This document shows, piece after piece, positions 53,511-62,287 of a stretch of DNA of 64,000 nucleotides; the stretch's first letter is position 1; each line of letters opens with the position of its first letter. This stretch comes from Liberiplasma sp046541015. Its GTDB lineage: Bacteria > Bacillota_I > Bacilli_A > Izemoplasmatales > Izemoplasmataceae. Made by a program: the position numbers and the translations under genes. The DNA is taken from the NCBI GenBank assembly GCA_046541015.1, contig JBKHEA010000001.1, forward strand, positions 1-64,000, in the 5' to 3' direction. The notes beneath the pieces were generated by a model. The model was given only the letters and a program-made list of their open reading frames with translations. It was not told the DNA's origin and did not search any database.

Positions 53511-55001
53511 CTAGATTATTTTTTCTTCTTTAAGTAAGGTCTCCATCATTATAATATGAGGATGCATGATGGTATCTTTTTCAATAAATGGAATAAATTT
53601 TCTAATGGTTTGATAGGTTTTATTTAAAGTTGGGCTTAATAAGTTAGCCCCTCTAAAATTTAGGGCTTGAGCCGCTGTTAACATTTCCATTCCTATTACT
53701 AAACGCGCGTGGTTAACAATTTTTAAGGCTTTACGTGCTGATATTGTTCCCATTGATACGTGATCTTCTTGATTACCACTAGATGGAATAGAATCAACAC
53801 TAGCTGGATGGGCTAATACTTTGTTTTCACTAACTAAGGATGCCGCTGTATATTGAATGATCATAAACCCTGAATTAAGTCCTTTATCTTTTACTAAAAA
53901 GGCTGGGTAGTCCTGATTTAGTTGTGGGTTAACTAGTCTTTCAATACGTCGTTCGCTGATATTTGCAATTTCACTTATAGCAATCCCTAAGTAATCAAAA
54001 GCCAGTGCCATAACTTGTCCATGAAAATTCCCAGCACTAAGCGCTTTACCCTCATCAATAATGATAGGATTATCTGTAACGGCGTTCATTTCCTTTTCTA
54101 CTTGTGCTTTGATGAAATTGAGTGTTTCTAATGTCGCACCATGGACTTGTGGGATGCATCTTAATGCGTATGCATCTTGAACTCTTTTATCCCCTTGATG
54201 CGTTACATTCTTACTCCCTTTTAATAAGTGACGCATGGAAGTTGCAACCGTAATCTGGCCATCATGATTTCTAATATCATGGATGGTTTCATCAAAAACA
54301 TCAACTATACCTTCTAAGGCTTCAAATGTTAGCGCTGCAGATAGGTTACTTTGATTAAATACATTATAGGCATCATATAGTGCGTGAGCACCGATACTAG
54401 TCATAGCCTGCGTACCATTAATTAAAGCTAGTCCTTCTTTAGCTTTTAAGGCTTCTAAAGGTTTGACTTTTGCCTGTTCTAATCCTTCTTTTGCCTTCCA
54501 TCTTTTCCCTTGATAAAGTATTTCTCCAAGCCCAATCATCGGCAATGCCATGTGTGCAAGTGGTACTAAATCCCCACTTGCGCCAAGTGAACCTTGTTCA
54601 TAAACAACTGGAGTTATGCCATGATTTAAAAACTCGATTAATTTTTCAATCGTTTCCAAACGAATACCACTATATCCTTTAATCAATGCATTAACGCGTA
54701 AAAGCATCATACCGCGAACACTTTCAATGCTTAATAAATCACCGACACCACACGCATGACTTTTTAAGAGATTTTCCTGTAGTTGATCCACATCATCACA
54801 AGAAATTCTTACATCACTTAGTTTACCAAACCCAGTATTAATGCCGTATACTACTTCTTTACTATCGATGATATTTTCAACAATCTCTCTTGAACGTTTT
54901 ACTTTAAGTATAGAAGATTCATGCATGCAAACCGGTTCATTTTTTCTTGTGACTTTAATAAAATCACTTAAGGTTAAACTATTTCCATCTAGAGTTATCA
55001 T
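53511..55001 (-). CDS. hutH: histidine ammonia-lyase
   Basis: 496 residues. The self-forming MIO cofactor triad Ala-Ser-Gly is at 141-143 (GSLGASGDLVPLAH), the catalytic Tyr in VVYGINTGFGKL and SSGNQEDHVSMG are present. Removes ammonia from histidine to form urocanate, first step of the operon. AAGGAGGCAAGCC precedes ATG; first gene of the transcript hutH-hutU-ftcD-hutI-fchA-GT. Confidence 0.97.
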   Translation of the reverse strand: MITLDGNSLTLSDFIKVTRKNEPVCMHESSILKVKRSREIVENIIDSKEVVYGINTGFGKLSDVRISCDDVDQLQENLLKSHACGVGDLLSIESVRGMMLLRVNALIKGYSGIRLETIEKLIEFLNHGITPVVYEQGSLGASGDLVPLAHMALPMIGLGEILYQGKRWKAKEGLEQAKVKPLEALKAKEGLALINGTQAMTSIGAHALYDAYNVFNQSNLSAALTFEALEGIVDVFDETIHDIRNHDGQITVATSMRHLLKGSKNVTHQGDKRVQDAYALRCIPQVHGATLETLNFIKAQVEKEMNAVTDNPIIIDEGKALSAGNFHGQVMALAFDYLGIAISEIANISERRIERLVNPQLNQDYPAFLVKDKGLNSGFMIIQYTAASLVSENKVLAHPASVDSIPSSGNQEDHVSMGTISARKALKIVNHARLVIGMEMLTAAQALNFRGANLLSPTLNKTYQTIRKFIPFIEKDTIMHPHIIMMETLLKEEKII

Positions 55002-55030
55002 GGCTTGCCTCCTTGTTTAATGTCGAATTC

Positions 55031-55080
55031 ATTTTACCATAGAAAACCCAAAAATAAAAGCGTTTACATGAACTGTAAAC
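55031..55080 (-). promoter_or_regulatory. hut operon promoter with cre-like site and inverted repeat
   Basis: TAAAAT at 55031-55036 on the minus strand. The -35 region is overlapped by TGTAAACGCTTTTA (minus strand, 55068-55055), which matches the CcpA cre consensus except for one base. The cre-like half is also one arm of an inverted repeat GTTTACA-tgaac-TGTAAAC (55062-55080). The -35 is weak, which fits a regulated promoter. Confidence 0.5.
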
Positions 55081-55097
55081 ACTTAAGAAAATAAAAA

Positions 55098-55132
55098 AAC
55101 AACTCATAATTATGCGGGGGTTATAAGTTGTT
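55098..55132 (-). terminator. terminator of the Tyr-Trp tRNA operon
   Basis: AACAACT / AGTTGTT plus inner ATAA/TTAT pairing, then TTTTTT on the minus strand. Confidence 0.7.
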
Positions 55133-55174
55133 TTTATTATATATATAAAAGGAAAATCCTTCTACTATCTTAAT

Positions 55175-55249
55175 TGGCAGGGGTGACAGGATTCGAACCC
55201 GTACTAACGGTTTTGGAGACCGCTGTGCTACCATTGACACCACACCCCT
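55175..55249 (-). tRNA. tRNA-Trp (anticodon CCA)
   Basis: Acceptor AGGGGTG / CACCCCT with encoded CCA, anticodon loop CTCCAAA with CCA, T-arm GGTTCGAATCC on the minus strand. A CCA-only anticodon fits TGG-only tryptophan and TGA as stop. Confidence 0.95.
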
Positions 55250-55253
55250 ATGT

Positions 55254-55337
55254 TGGTGGAGGGGGACGGATTTGAACCGCCGAACCCTAAGGAACAGATT
55301 TACAGTCTGCCGCGTTTAACCACTTCGCTACCCCTCC
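55254..55337 (-). tRNA. tRNA-Tyr (anticodon GUA)
   Basis: Acceptor GGAGGGG / CCCCTCC, loop CTGTAAA (GTA), long variable arm, encoded CCA, minus strand. Transcribed before tRNA-Trp. Confidence 0.95.
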
Positions 55338-55365
55338 AAGGGTTATTTTGATTTTGCGCTATCTT

Positions 55366-55394
55366 ATTATATCAAAGCACCTTGTTAAAATCAA
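55366..55394 (-). promoter_or_regulatory. promoter of the Tyr-Trp tRNA operon
   Basis: TTGATT (55389-55394), 17-base spacer, TATAAT (55366-55371) on the minus strand. Confidence 0.8.
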
Positions 55395-55458
55395 CCGATA
55401 TTTACTAAAGATTTACTTGTTAATTTAAACCCCTAAATGAAGGGCTTTAGCGAGTTTA

Positions 55459-55556
55459 TTGTAATATGTTAAAAATGAATGTATAATAGAATTAAGACAC
55501 CATTTGTCCAATTTAATTGTAATTTATTTGACAAATGTATCATTAGTTTTTATACT
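55459..55556 (+). promoter_or_regulatory. tandem promoters of the thioredoxin-like gene
   Basis: P1: TTGTAA (55459-55464), 17 bases, TATAAT (55482-55487). P2: TTGACA (55528-55533), 17 bases, TATACT (55551-55556). An inverted repeat CATTTGTC (55501-55508) / GACAAATG (55530-55537) spans between them and overlaps the P2 -35. Confidence 0.65.
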
Positions 55557-55578
55557 AACGACGTAAAGGATGTGAGCT

Positions 55579-55890
55579 ATGAAGACAATAGAAAATTTTA
55601 GTGAAGTAAATTCGGTATTAAATGAAGACCTAGTAATGGTTGTCGCAAAAACACACACGTGCTCTACTTGTCAGATGATTGTTCCGCATTTAGAGAAAAA
55701 TGTTAAATATTTAGACAAATTTAACCAATACCAAATTTTTATTGATGATATGGATCAATTCCGAGGAGAATACGTGATATTTAGTGTTCCAACCGTACTA
55801 ATTTACTCCAATGGAAAAGAATTATTACGTGAATCAAGATTCATCAATATTGAGAAAATCAATCGACTATTGGAAGCTTATCTAGACTAA
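55579..55890 (+). CDS. thioredoxin-family protein
   Basis: 103 residues with a thioredoxin fold and a CxxC active site CSTC (KTHTCSTCQMIVPHL), and the cis-Pro loop FSVPTVLIYSNGKELLRES. No signal peptide, so cytoplasmic. The CSTC sequence differs from thioredoxin CGPC; such YbbN/YtpP-like proteins are thiol-disulfide oxidoreductases of unknown client. Monocistronic with tandem promoters and own terminator. Confidence 0.88.
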   Translation: MKTIENFSEVNSVLNEDLVMVVAKTHTCSTCQMIVPHLEKNVKYLDKFNQYQIFIDDMDQFRGEYVIFSVPTVLIYSNGKELLRESRFINIEKINRLLEAYLD

Positions 55891-55911
55891 ACACCTTTTG
55901 TTAAGGTGTTT
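55889..55911. terminator. bidirectional terminator
   Basis: AAACACCTT / AAGGTGTTT hairpin with T-run, between convergent thioredoxin-like and thioesterase genes. Confidence 0.85.
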
Positions 55912-56623
55912 TTTTATACAAAACGATTTGATTAACACATTCGTTATGCTTAGTAAATTCAATGTAAATACCTTCGTTAATCGCATAGTAATTTATGAAT
56001 AGATTATCATTCTTTAAACCTTCTTTTTTATAGCTGACACGAATTTTATGGACTTGATTAGGCTCAATCATCGTATCAGATAAACCTTCAAATGCAATAA
56101 AGGGATAATAAGCATTATTCATATGGTCATTAACATCAATGGCGTAATCGGTTATGGTATAATCCATTTGTTTAAGCAAGGTTGGTTGATCTGGGTTGAT
56201 TTTAGTAAAATCTAGGGTAAGTGGTTCTTTAAAGGCATCTTTAAATAAATCAAGCATAGCTTTTGAAGGTTTAGTTACTTTTTTAGTTGAAATATCAATC
56301 AATACAAACTTAGCTTTGGCTTTAATTAACGTTTCACCAAGATGTTTAAACTCATAAATACGATACCCAAACATGCGTTTAAAGGAGTAAGGCAAGGTTC
56401 CTATCTCTAATACTTCTTCACTTTTAGGTAAACGAATAATATCCACTTCATAATCCACTAATACCCAGGCTAATCCTTGATTTAAGTGATATTCGGCACT
56501 AGCACCATAACTTTCAGCGTTTAAAGCCATAATGTCATTTAAATAATGAAATATATAGCCTAAATGCATCAGGCCTTCTTTATTACACATGAAACGTTCT
56601 ATTTTGAATTTTTTATAATACAT
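55901..56623 (-). CDS. acyl-ACP thioesterase
   Basis: 240 residues with two hot-dog domains of the FatA/bacterial acyl-ACP thioesterase family: LGYIFHYLNDIMALNAESYG in the first and the catalytic DVNDHMNNAYYPFIAFE (Asn-x-His) in the second. Releases free fatty acid from acyl-ACP. With the DegV protein at 45986 this suggests handling of free fatty acids. Starts ATG with GGAGAAACT. Confidence 0.9.
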   Translation of the reverse strand: MYYKKFKIERFMCNKEGLMHLGYIFHYLNDIMALNAESYGASAEYHLNQGLAWVLVDYEVDIIRLPKSEEVLEIGTLPYSFKRMFGYRIYEFKHLGETLIKAKAKFVLIDISTKKVTKPSKAMLDLFKDAFKEPLTLDFTKINPDQPTLLKQMDYTITDYAIDVNDHMNNAYYPFIAFEGLSDTMIEPNQVHKIRVSYKKEGLKNDNLFINYYAINEGIYIEFTKHNECVNQIVLYKKTP

Positions 56624-56642
56624 AGTTTCTCCTTTAATTCAT

Positions 56643-56670
56643 TGGTTTTAATTAAAATATAGTTTATAAT
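56643..56670 (+). promoter_or_regulatory. mgsA promoter
   Basis: TTGGTT (56643-56648), 16-base spacer, TATAAT (56665-56670), start about 13 bases before the ATG. Confidence 0.65.
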
Positions 56671-56689
56671 AATCATGAGGAGTGATGGT

Positions 56690-57052
56690 ATGAAAATCGC
56701 ATTAATTGCCCATGATAAGAAAAAAGAGGATATGGTAACATTTTGTAATAAGCATGTTGAAGAGTTAAAAAAACATGAGTTGGTTGCAACAGGCACAACA
56801 GGCACTATAGTCAAAAATGAAACAGGCTTAAGTATTCATTGTTTCAAATCTGGTCCTTTAGGGGGCGATCAAGAAATTGGTGCAAGAGTTGCTAATGGTG
56901 AGGTTGATATGATTTTATTTTTTAGAGATCCTCTCACAGCTCAACCGCATGAACCTGATGTTAGTGCCTTATTTAGATTAAGTGATGTTTATAAAATTCC
57001 TTTAGCTTCTAATATTAACACAGCAGAATTATTCTTTCAAACACTAAAATAA
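56690..57052 (+). CDS. mgsA: methylglyoxal synthase
   Basis: 120 residues: IALIAHDKKKEDMV, LVATGTTGTI, SGPLGGDQEIGARV with catalytic Asp, FFRDPLTAQPHEPDV and SNINTAE. Converts dihydroxyacetone phosphate to methylglyoxal and phosphate, a glycolytic overflow valve; no glyoxalase is nearby. The frame opens at 56675, but GAGGAGTG is inside that extension, so ATG 56690 is used. Confidence 0.95.
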   Translation: MKIALIAHDKKKEDMVTFCNKHVEELKKHELVATGTTGTIVKNETGLSIHCFKSGPLGGDQEIGARVANGEVDMILFFRDPLTAQPHEPDVSALFRLSDVYKIPLASNINTAELFFQTLK

Positions 57053-57077
57053 AACTAGAATTCTAAATTCTAGTTTT
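57051..57077. terminator. bidirectional terminator
   Basis: AAAACTAGAATT / AATTCTAGTTTT with three-base loop between convergent mgsA and the membrane protein gene. Confidence 0.85.
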
Positions 57078-57498
57078 TATTATTTAGGGCTTTTTCTTTT
57101 GATTGTGCGCTTATCGCACTCATTAAATATAATATGCCGGTAATGGTATTAAAGATTAAACTAACGCCACCCCATATCGCTTGATAGACGAATAAATTCT
57201 TTGCTTGAGCCGGTGTTAAACTTCCTTTAATCAACTTCGTAAATAAGACGACATTAACTAAGAAGACAACAAATAAAATCATACCTACTATGACAAACAC
57301 TATATTTAAAACGCTAGTCACGTTTAAAAACATATCGGCTTCTAGTTCAAGCATGCCTTCTGCGATAAGATCTTCTTTAGGTATCAAAGACATTTGACGT
57401 AAGATGACTGCGCCAAACGCAAAAAACATCATCGCCAAGCCTTCCCATATTAAGCCAATAAATGTTAGAGTTTTTGATGGTTCGCTTATTTTATACAT
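57070..57498 (-). CDS. hypothetical four-helix membrane protein (142 aa)
   Basis: Four hydrophobic segments (about residues 10-33, 57-83, 98-120 with short loops) and a Lys/Asn-rich tail; no family recognised. The frame opens at 57516, but AAGGAGG lies within it five bases ahead of ATG 57498, so I place the start there. Monocistronic between terminators. Confidence 0.7.
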   Translation of the reverse strand: MYKISEPSKTLTFIGLIWEGLAMMFFAFGAVILRQMSLIPKEDLIAEGMLELEADMFLNVTSVLNIVFVIVGMILFVVFLVNVVLFTKLIKGSLTPAQAKNLFVYQAIWGGVSLIFNTITGILYLMSAISAQSKEKALNNKN

Positions 57499-57590
57499 AA
57501 TAGCCTCCTTAGTCATTCATCAAGTATTGTATAAGTCATTAATATTATACCTTTTTTTGTATAAAACATAAAGCGTGAATTCATTTACTA

Positions 57591-57611
57591 AAAAAGGGCA
57601 TCGCCCTTTTT
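57591..57611 (-). terminator. pflA terminator
   Basis: AAAAAGGGC / GCCCTTTTT hairpin with T-run on the minus strand, overlapping the pflA stop. Confidence 0.85.
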
Positions 57612-58386
57612 ATATTTTTATTTTGTTTTGTGGTATGAGTGAGACTGATTCATGCGCTTTAAATGGTTTTAAAATGCGGGTTGCTTCTTGTATTTCTTCT
57701 TGATTAGGTTCTAAGATATCTTCTAGTGGATACTCAAGTCCTAAATCGTACCATTTATGTTTCCCTTGACTATGATAAGGTAAGATTTCTATATCTATAA
57801 TATTTTTCATATCATGAGTGAAATCATATAATGCTTTTAAACTTTCTTCATCATTATTAATCGATGGAATTAAAACATGTCTAATGATTGTAGGTTGATT
57901 TAACTTGTTTAAATGGTTTGCAAAAGCAAGAACATTTTTGTTTGAAGCACCTACTAAATCTTTATGAGCTAGTTCATTCATATGCTTGATATCAAGTAAA
58001 ACCAAATCCGTATAAGAAAGCAAAGTGTCAATTTGACTAAGTTTATCTTTATTAAAACACGCTGCTGAGGTATCAAGGGTTGTATGGATGCCTAAGGCTT
58101 TTGCGTTTTTAAAAAGTTCAATTAGAAAATCAATTTGTAATAATGGTTCGCCACCACTAACTGTAATCCCACCTTTTTTATAAAAGGCTTTGTATTTATT
58201 AAAATCCTCTAAAACATCTTGAACACTCATTATTGTATGCGTTTTTGTACTCCAGGTATTACGGTTGTGACAAAACTTACATCTGAAAGGACATCCTTGT
58301 AAAAAGAGTACATAACGAATTCCTGGGCCATCAAACATGCCAAATGGTTCAACCATATGAACATTTGCTTGATTAGATTTGTTCAT
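57610..58386 (-). CDS. pflA: pyruvate formate-lyase-activating enzyme
   Basis: 258 residues, radical SAM: EPFGMFDGPGIRYVLFLQGC then CPFRCKFCHN giving CxxxCxxC, GGITVSGGEPLLQ and LDTSAACF. It installs the glycyl radical on PflB under anaerobic conditions. Starts inside the end of pflB (overlap 14 bases). Confidence 0.96.
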   Translation of the reverse strand: MNKSNQANVHMVEPFGMFDGPGIRYVLFLQGCPFRCKFCHNRNTWSTKTHTIMSVQDVLEDFNKYKAFYKKGGITVSGGEPLLQIDFLIELFKNAKALGIHTTLDTSAACFNKDKLSQIDTLLSYTDLVLLDIKHMNELAHKDLVGASNKNVLAFANHLNKLNQPTIIRHVLIPSINNDEESLKALYDFTHDMKNIIDIEILPYHSQGKHKWYDLGLEYPLEDILEPNQEEIQEATRILKPFKAHESVSLIPQNKIKI

Positions 58387-60613
58387 GGAAAGTTCTTTCT
58401 ATAACTTCTCTTTTTTGTTCATTGGTTAAATTGGAAAAATTAACCGCATACCCAGAAACACGAATGGTTAAGTTAGGATACTTCTCAGGATTATTATACG
58501 CATCAATTAGCTGATCACGATTTAAAATATTTACATTAATATGATACCCACCAGCATTAAAATAGCCATCTAATATATTAACTAAATTAGTTGATTGTTG
58601 AAGAGTTGTTAAAATATCTTTTTTACCTAGGGCTGCAGGCACGATGGTAAAGGTATTAGAGATTCCATCTCTACAAGCTTCACAAGGAATTTTAGAAACA
58701 GAAAGAAGTGAATTTAATGCACCGGTTTTATCACGACCATGCATTGGATTCGCTCCTGGTGCAAATGCTTCACCATATCTTCTACCATCAGGTGTATTCC
58801 CAGTTTTTTTACCATAAACAACATTGGATGTGATGGTTAATATACTCATCGTTGGAATCGATTCACGGTAAGTATACTGAGCACGAAGTTTATCCATAAA
58901 TAATGAAGTAATTTCTGCGGCAATCATATCAACGCGATCATCATTATTCCCATAACAAGGGAATTCTCCAGTAGTTTCATAATCGGTCACAAGACCAAGT
59001 TTTTCATCATAAATCGGTTTAACTTGGGCATATTTAATCGCACTTAAAGAATCCGCAACAACACTTAATCCTGCAATCCCTGTTGCAAAATTTCTTGTGA
59101 CTTCTGCATCATGAAGTGCCATTTGTACGCGTTCATAAGCATATTTATCATGCATATAGTGAATAACATTTAACGCACTTACATAGGTTTTTGCTAACCA
59201 GTCTAATACAGTGTCTAAGTTTTTCATAACTTGTTCATAATCTAATTTATCTTGATTTAATACACTCATAACTGGAGCAACTTGTTTACCTGTTATTTCA
59301 TCTTTTCCACCATTGATTGCATAAAGTAACGCTTTTGCTAAGTTAGCACGCGCTCCAAAGAATTGCATTTCTTTTCCGATAGTCATTGGGGATACACAAC
59401 ATGCAATCCCGTAATCATCACCGTGAAGTGGTCTCATGACCTCGTCACTTTCATATTGGATACTGCTGGTTTCTATACTTACTTTTGCACAAAAGGCTTT
59501 AAATGGCTCTGGCAATCCTTCACTCCATAATACCGTTAAGTTTGGCTCTGCAGAAGTTCCTAAATTATATAAAGTTTGAAGATATCTAAATGAAGTTTTA
59601 GTTACAAGACTTCTTCCATCTAAGCCCATACCTGCAATACTTTCAGTAACCCATGTTGGATCTCCAGTAAATAATTCATTATATTCAGGTGTTCTTGCAA
59701 AACGTATCATGCGAAGTTTCATGATAAAATGATCAATTAACTCTTGAGCTTCAACTTCGTTAATTATCCCAAGTTCTAAATCTCTTTGAATATAAATATC
59801 TAAGAATGTTGAAGTGCGACCTAAACTCATCGCAGCTCCATTTTGTTCTTTAACTGCTGCTAAGTAGGCTAAATAAAGCCATTGGATAGCTTCTTTTGCA
59901 GTACTTGCTGGTTTTGACAAATCAAATCCATAAATAGTTCCTAACGTTTTTAACTCGTTTAAAGCATTAATTTGTTCTTGTATTTCTTCTCTTAAACGAA
60001 TATTTTTTTCATTTAGTGGAAAATTATATTCTGTTTTTTCAAGACGTTTTTGATCAATTAAGTAATCGACACCATATAAGGCAACACGTCTATAATCACC
60101 TATAATTCTTCCACGTCCATAACCATCGGGTAATCCAGTAATGATGCCAGATCGTCTAGCCTCTCTAATTTCCTTAGTGTATACATCGAATACCCCTTGG
60201 TTATGTGTTTTTCTATATTTTGTGAAGATTTCTTTCATGCGGTCTGTTACTTTATAGCCATAAGCTTCAGCAGCCTTGACTGCTACATTAATTCCGCCAA
60301 ATGGATGAAATGCTCTTTTAAATGGTTTATCTGTTTGTAAACCTACAATCGTTTCTAACTCTTTATGAATATAGCCCGCTTCGTGTGATGTAATCATTGA
60401 AACGACATCTGTATCTAGTTCAATAACGCCACCTTTTTCTTTTTCTTCTTTTAAAAACCCATTGAAAGCTTGATTCAATTTAACTGAAGCTTCGGTTGGG
60501 CCAACTAAAAACGCATCGCTTCCAGTATATTCTTTATAATTTAATTGAATGAAATCTCTAACATCTACAGATTCATTCCAATGGCCTTTATTAAAATGTT
60601 TCCATGCATTCAT
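58373..60613 (-). CDS. pflB: formate C-acetyltransferase (pyruvate formate-lyase)
   Basis: 746 residues: the catalytic cysteine pair in YGIACCVSPMTIGKE and the glycyl radical site near the C-terminus (RVSGYAVNFSNL). Converts pyruvate and CoA to acetyl-CoA and formate; oxygen-sensitive, so an anaerobic or fermentative lifestyle is indicated. Start ATG 60613 has AGGAGGAAGCAT ahead; the 25 extra codons up to 60688 run into the promoter and are rejected. Confidence 0.97.
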   Translation of the reverse strand: MNAWKHFNKGHWNESVDVRDFIQLNYKEYTGSDAFLVGPTEASVKLNQAFNGFLKEEKEKGGVIELDTDVVSMITSHEAGYIHKELETIVGLQTDKPFKRAFHPFGGINVAVKAAEAYGYKVTDRMKEIFTKYRKTHNQGVFDVYTKEIREARRSGIITGLPDGYGRGRIIGDYRRVALYGVDYLIDQKRLEKTEYNFPLNEKNIRLREEIQEQINALNELKTLGTIYGFDLSKPASTAKEAIQWLYLAYLAAVKEQNGAAMSLGRTSTFLDIYIQRDLELGIINEVEAQELIDHFIMKLRMIRFARTPEYNELFTGDPTWVTESIAGMGLDGRSLVTKTSFRYLQTLYNLGTSAEPNLTVLWSEGLPEPFKAFCAKVSIETSSIQYESDEVMRPLHGDDYGIACCVSPMTIGKEMQFFGARANLAKALLYAINGGKDEITGKQVAPVMSVLNQDKLDYEQVMKNLDTVLDWLAKTYVSALNVIHYMHDKYAYERVQMALHDAEVTRNFATGIAGLSVVADSLSAIKYAQVKPIYDEKLGLVTDYETTGEFPCYGNNDDRVDMIAAEITSLFMDKLRAQYTYRESIPTMSILTITSNVVYGKKTGNTPDGRRYGEAFAPGANPMHGRDKTGALNSLLSVSKIPCEACRDGISNTFTIVPAALGKKDILTTLQQSTNLVNILDGYFNAGGYHINVNILNRDQLIDAYNNPEKYPNLTIRVSGYAVNFSNLTNEQKREVIERTFHEQI

Positions 60614-61042
60614 ATGCTTCCTCCTATAATACAACTTTAACTTGCCTAACGCGTAAATCATTATAGCTAAAAGAAAAAACCCTGACAATAGGTTTAATCA
60701 TTTTTCTAAAGTAAGGGTTTTTATAAATTTTATGCCTCGTTGTAATCCAATAATTTATTCTTATTTAGAAATCTTTTGTTTAAGCGGTTTTTAAGCTAAG
60801 TTGTCATACAAATTAGCGTGAAAATCGTTTACATTATTAAATTCTTATTTAGAAAATCTATAATACAAATTTTATGGTAAAATAAAAAGGCATATCGGTC
60901 AATCGAATCTGTTTTCTAGTTTTATTTACTATTTATTAACTTTAACAAGAATTTAAGATTATCTAAAGTCCTTATAAGTATAATGGTCTTACTAGATAAT
61001 AGTTGGTATTAATTTATTGTTGATATTGAAAGGATGATTTTT
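60614..61042. promoter_or_regulatory. pflB / pstS-like divergent regulatory region
   Basis: A 429-base intergenic region. Toward pflB: TTGTCA (60683-60688), 17 bases, TATAAT (60660-60665), minus strand. Upstream of it lie two identical copies of ATTCTTATTTAGAAA (60757-60771 and 60841-60855), near-palindromic and 84 bases apart, and a cre-like TGTAAACGATTTTC (minus strand, 60833-60820). Toward the pstS-like gene: TATAAT (60979-60984), plus strand, preceded by TTAACT (60936), TTAACA (60942) and TTAAGA (60953), the last two 11 bases apart as in PhoP boxes. No ORF of interest in it. Confidence 0.6.
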
Positions 61043-62227
61043 TTGAAACGAAAGTCTACAGCTGCAAAGATTTTTATTTTTATAGGTTTACTCATCATTA
61101 TGATTCCAACTAGTTTGATAAGTTTTGTAATCAGTTCTTTAAGTGTTCGCTTTCCTTACTTAAATATTTATTTTCAGATTATATCGTTTGTTGTGCCTTT
61201 AATTATTTTAGGAACTGTTTTTATACTGCTATTTTCAAATTTAAAAAAGAAAGTAATTTTAACACTTTCCTTAGGCGCTTTAATCATTACAACTCTTAGC
61301 GGGATTGGAACTTATGCATATGAACACTATTTAAATTCTATAAGCATTGAAGAACGCGGGATTAATTTATATGATTACGAACCCTTTACGAATAGTACTG
61401 CATTAGCTCGATTAGAAAATGAGGCAAGTTTAAAACTTGATGATAATCTTATTAGCCTTGATGGTGCAACCGCCTTGTACCCTGTCTATGCTTCATTTGT
61501 TGAAGCCGTTTATAAAGAGGGGGATTATCATCCTTATGGTGCTAGAGATAGTATAGTATCTTCAACACAAACAGGTTCTGCTTACAGACGATTAATCGAT
61601 GGTGAAGTCGATATGATTTTTGCGGCTGGACCTTCAGATGAACAACTAGATTATGCTGAAAGAAACGGGGTTGAATTAACCCTTACACCGATTGGGAAAG
61701 AAGCCTTTGTATTCTTTGTTAACAAAGAAAATCCAGTGGATGATTTAAGTTTAGATGAAGTCATTAAAATTTACAGCGGAGAAATTACAAATTGGAAAGA
61801 TGTTGGGGGTGATGATCAAGCCATTGAAGCCTTCCAAAGACCACAAGGCAGTGGTTCACAAACTGCACTGTTAAGTATTATGGGAGATAAAGAAGTAATG
61901 ACCCCTCCAAATGAACTCGTTGTTAGTGGCATGGGTGGAATTATTTCTACTACCGCAAATTACAAGAATCATCGCTATGCTATAGGGTATTCATTTAGGT
62001 ATTACTCTATGGAATTAGTCAATGATAACCGTATTAAACACCTATCTTTAAATGGTGTTATGCCATCAAAAGAAAGCATTGTCGATGAAACTTATCCCAT
62101 TTCCGCACCTTTTTATATCGTAACGGCTGGTAGTACGAATCCTAATATTGAGGCATTTATTGAATGGGTATTATCAAGCGAAGGTCAAGAACTTATTGAA
62201 AAATCTGGTTATGTTCCAATTAATTAA
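61043..62227 (+). CDS. PstS-like phosphate-binding protein with membrane-helix N-terminus
   Basis: 394 residues. Three hydrophobic helices fill the first ~95 residues (about 9-31, 41-65, 72-96) in place of the usual lipoprotein signal; no lipobox Cys is present. The rest is a periplasmic-binding-protein type 2 domain of the PstS family: SLDGATALYPVY, VSSTQTGSAYRRL, YSGEITNWKDVGG, QRPQGSGSQT. Phosphate binding is therefore likely. ATG at 61034 lies in the ribosome binding site, so TTG at 61043 is the better start. No pstCAB follows, so it may serve a distant Pst system or act as a sensor. Confidence 0.85.
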   Translation: MKRKSTAAKIFIFIGLLIIMIPTSLISFVISSLSVRFPYLNIYFQIISFVVPLIILGTVFILLFSNLKKKVILTLSLGALIITTLSGIGTYAYEHYLNSISIEERGINLYDYEPFTNSTALARLENEASLKLDDNLISLDGATALYPVYASFVEAVYKEGDYHPYGARDSIVSSTQTGSAYRRLIDGEVDMIFAAGPSDEQLDYAERNGVELTLTPIGKEAFVFFVNKENPVDDLSLDEVIKIYSGEITNWKDVGGDDQAIEAFQRPQGSGSQTALLSIMGDKEVMTPPNELVVSGMGGIISTTANYKNHRYAIGYSFRYYSMELVNDNRIKHLSLNGVMPSKESIVDETYPISAPFYIVTAGSTNPNIEAFIEWVLSSEGQELIEKSGYVPIN

Positions 62228-62242
62228 CCTATAGAAGATAAA

Positions 62243-62274
62243 AAAAATGATCTATTCAGATGTCTAGATCATTT
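62243..62274. terminator. bidirectional terminator
   Basis: AAAATGATCTA / TAGATCATTTT hairpin with T-run, between the pstS-like gene and tRNA-Val. Confidence 0.8.
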
Positions 62275-62287
62275 TTTATTTAAATGG

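Noticed and set aside
60614..60760. possible pfl-motif (ZTP) riboswitch before pflB, and a GGGTTTTTT attenuator
   Set aside because: No ZTP conserved core is present; the CCC/GGG pairing overlaps the pflB promoter hexamers rather than a leader.
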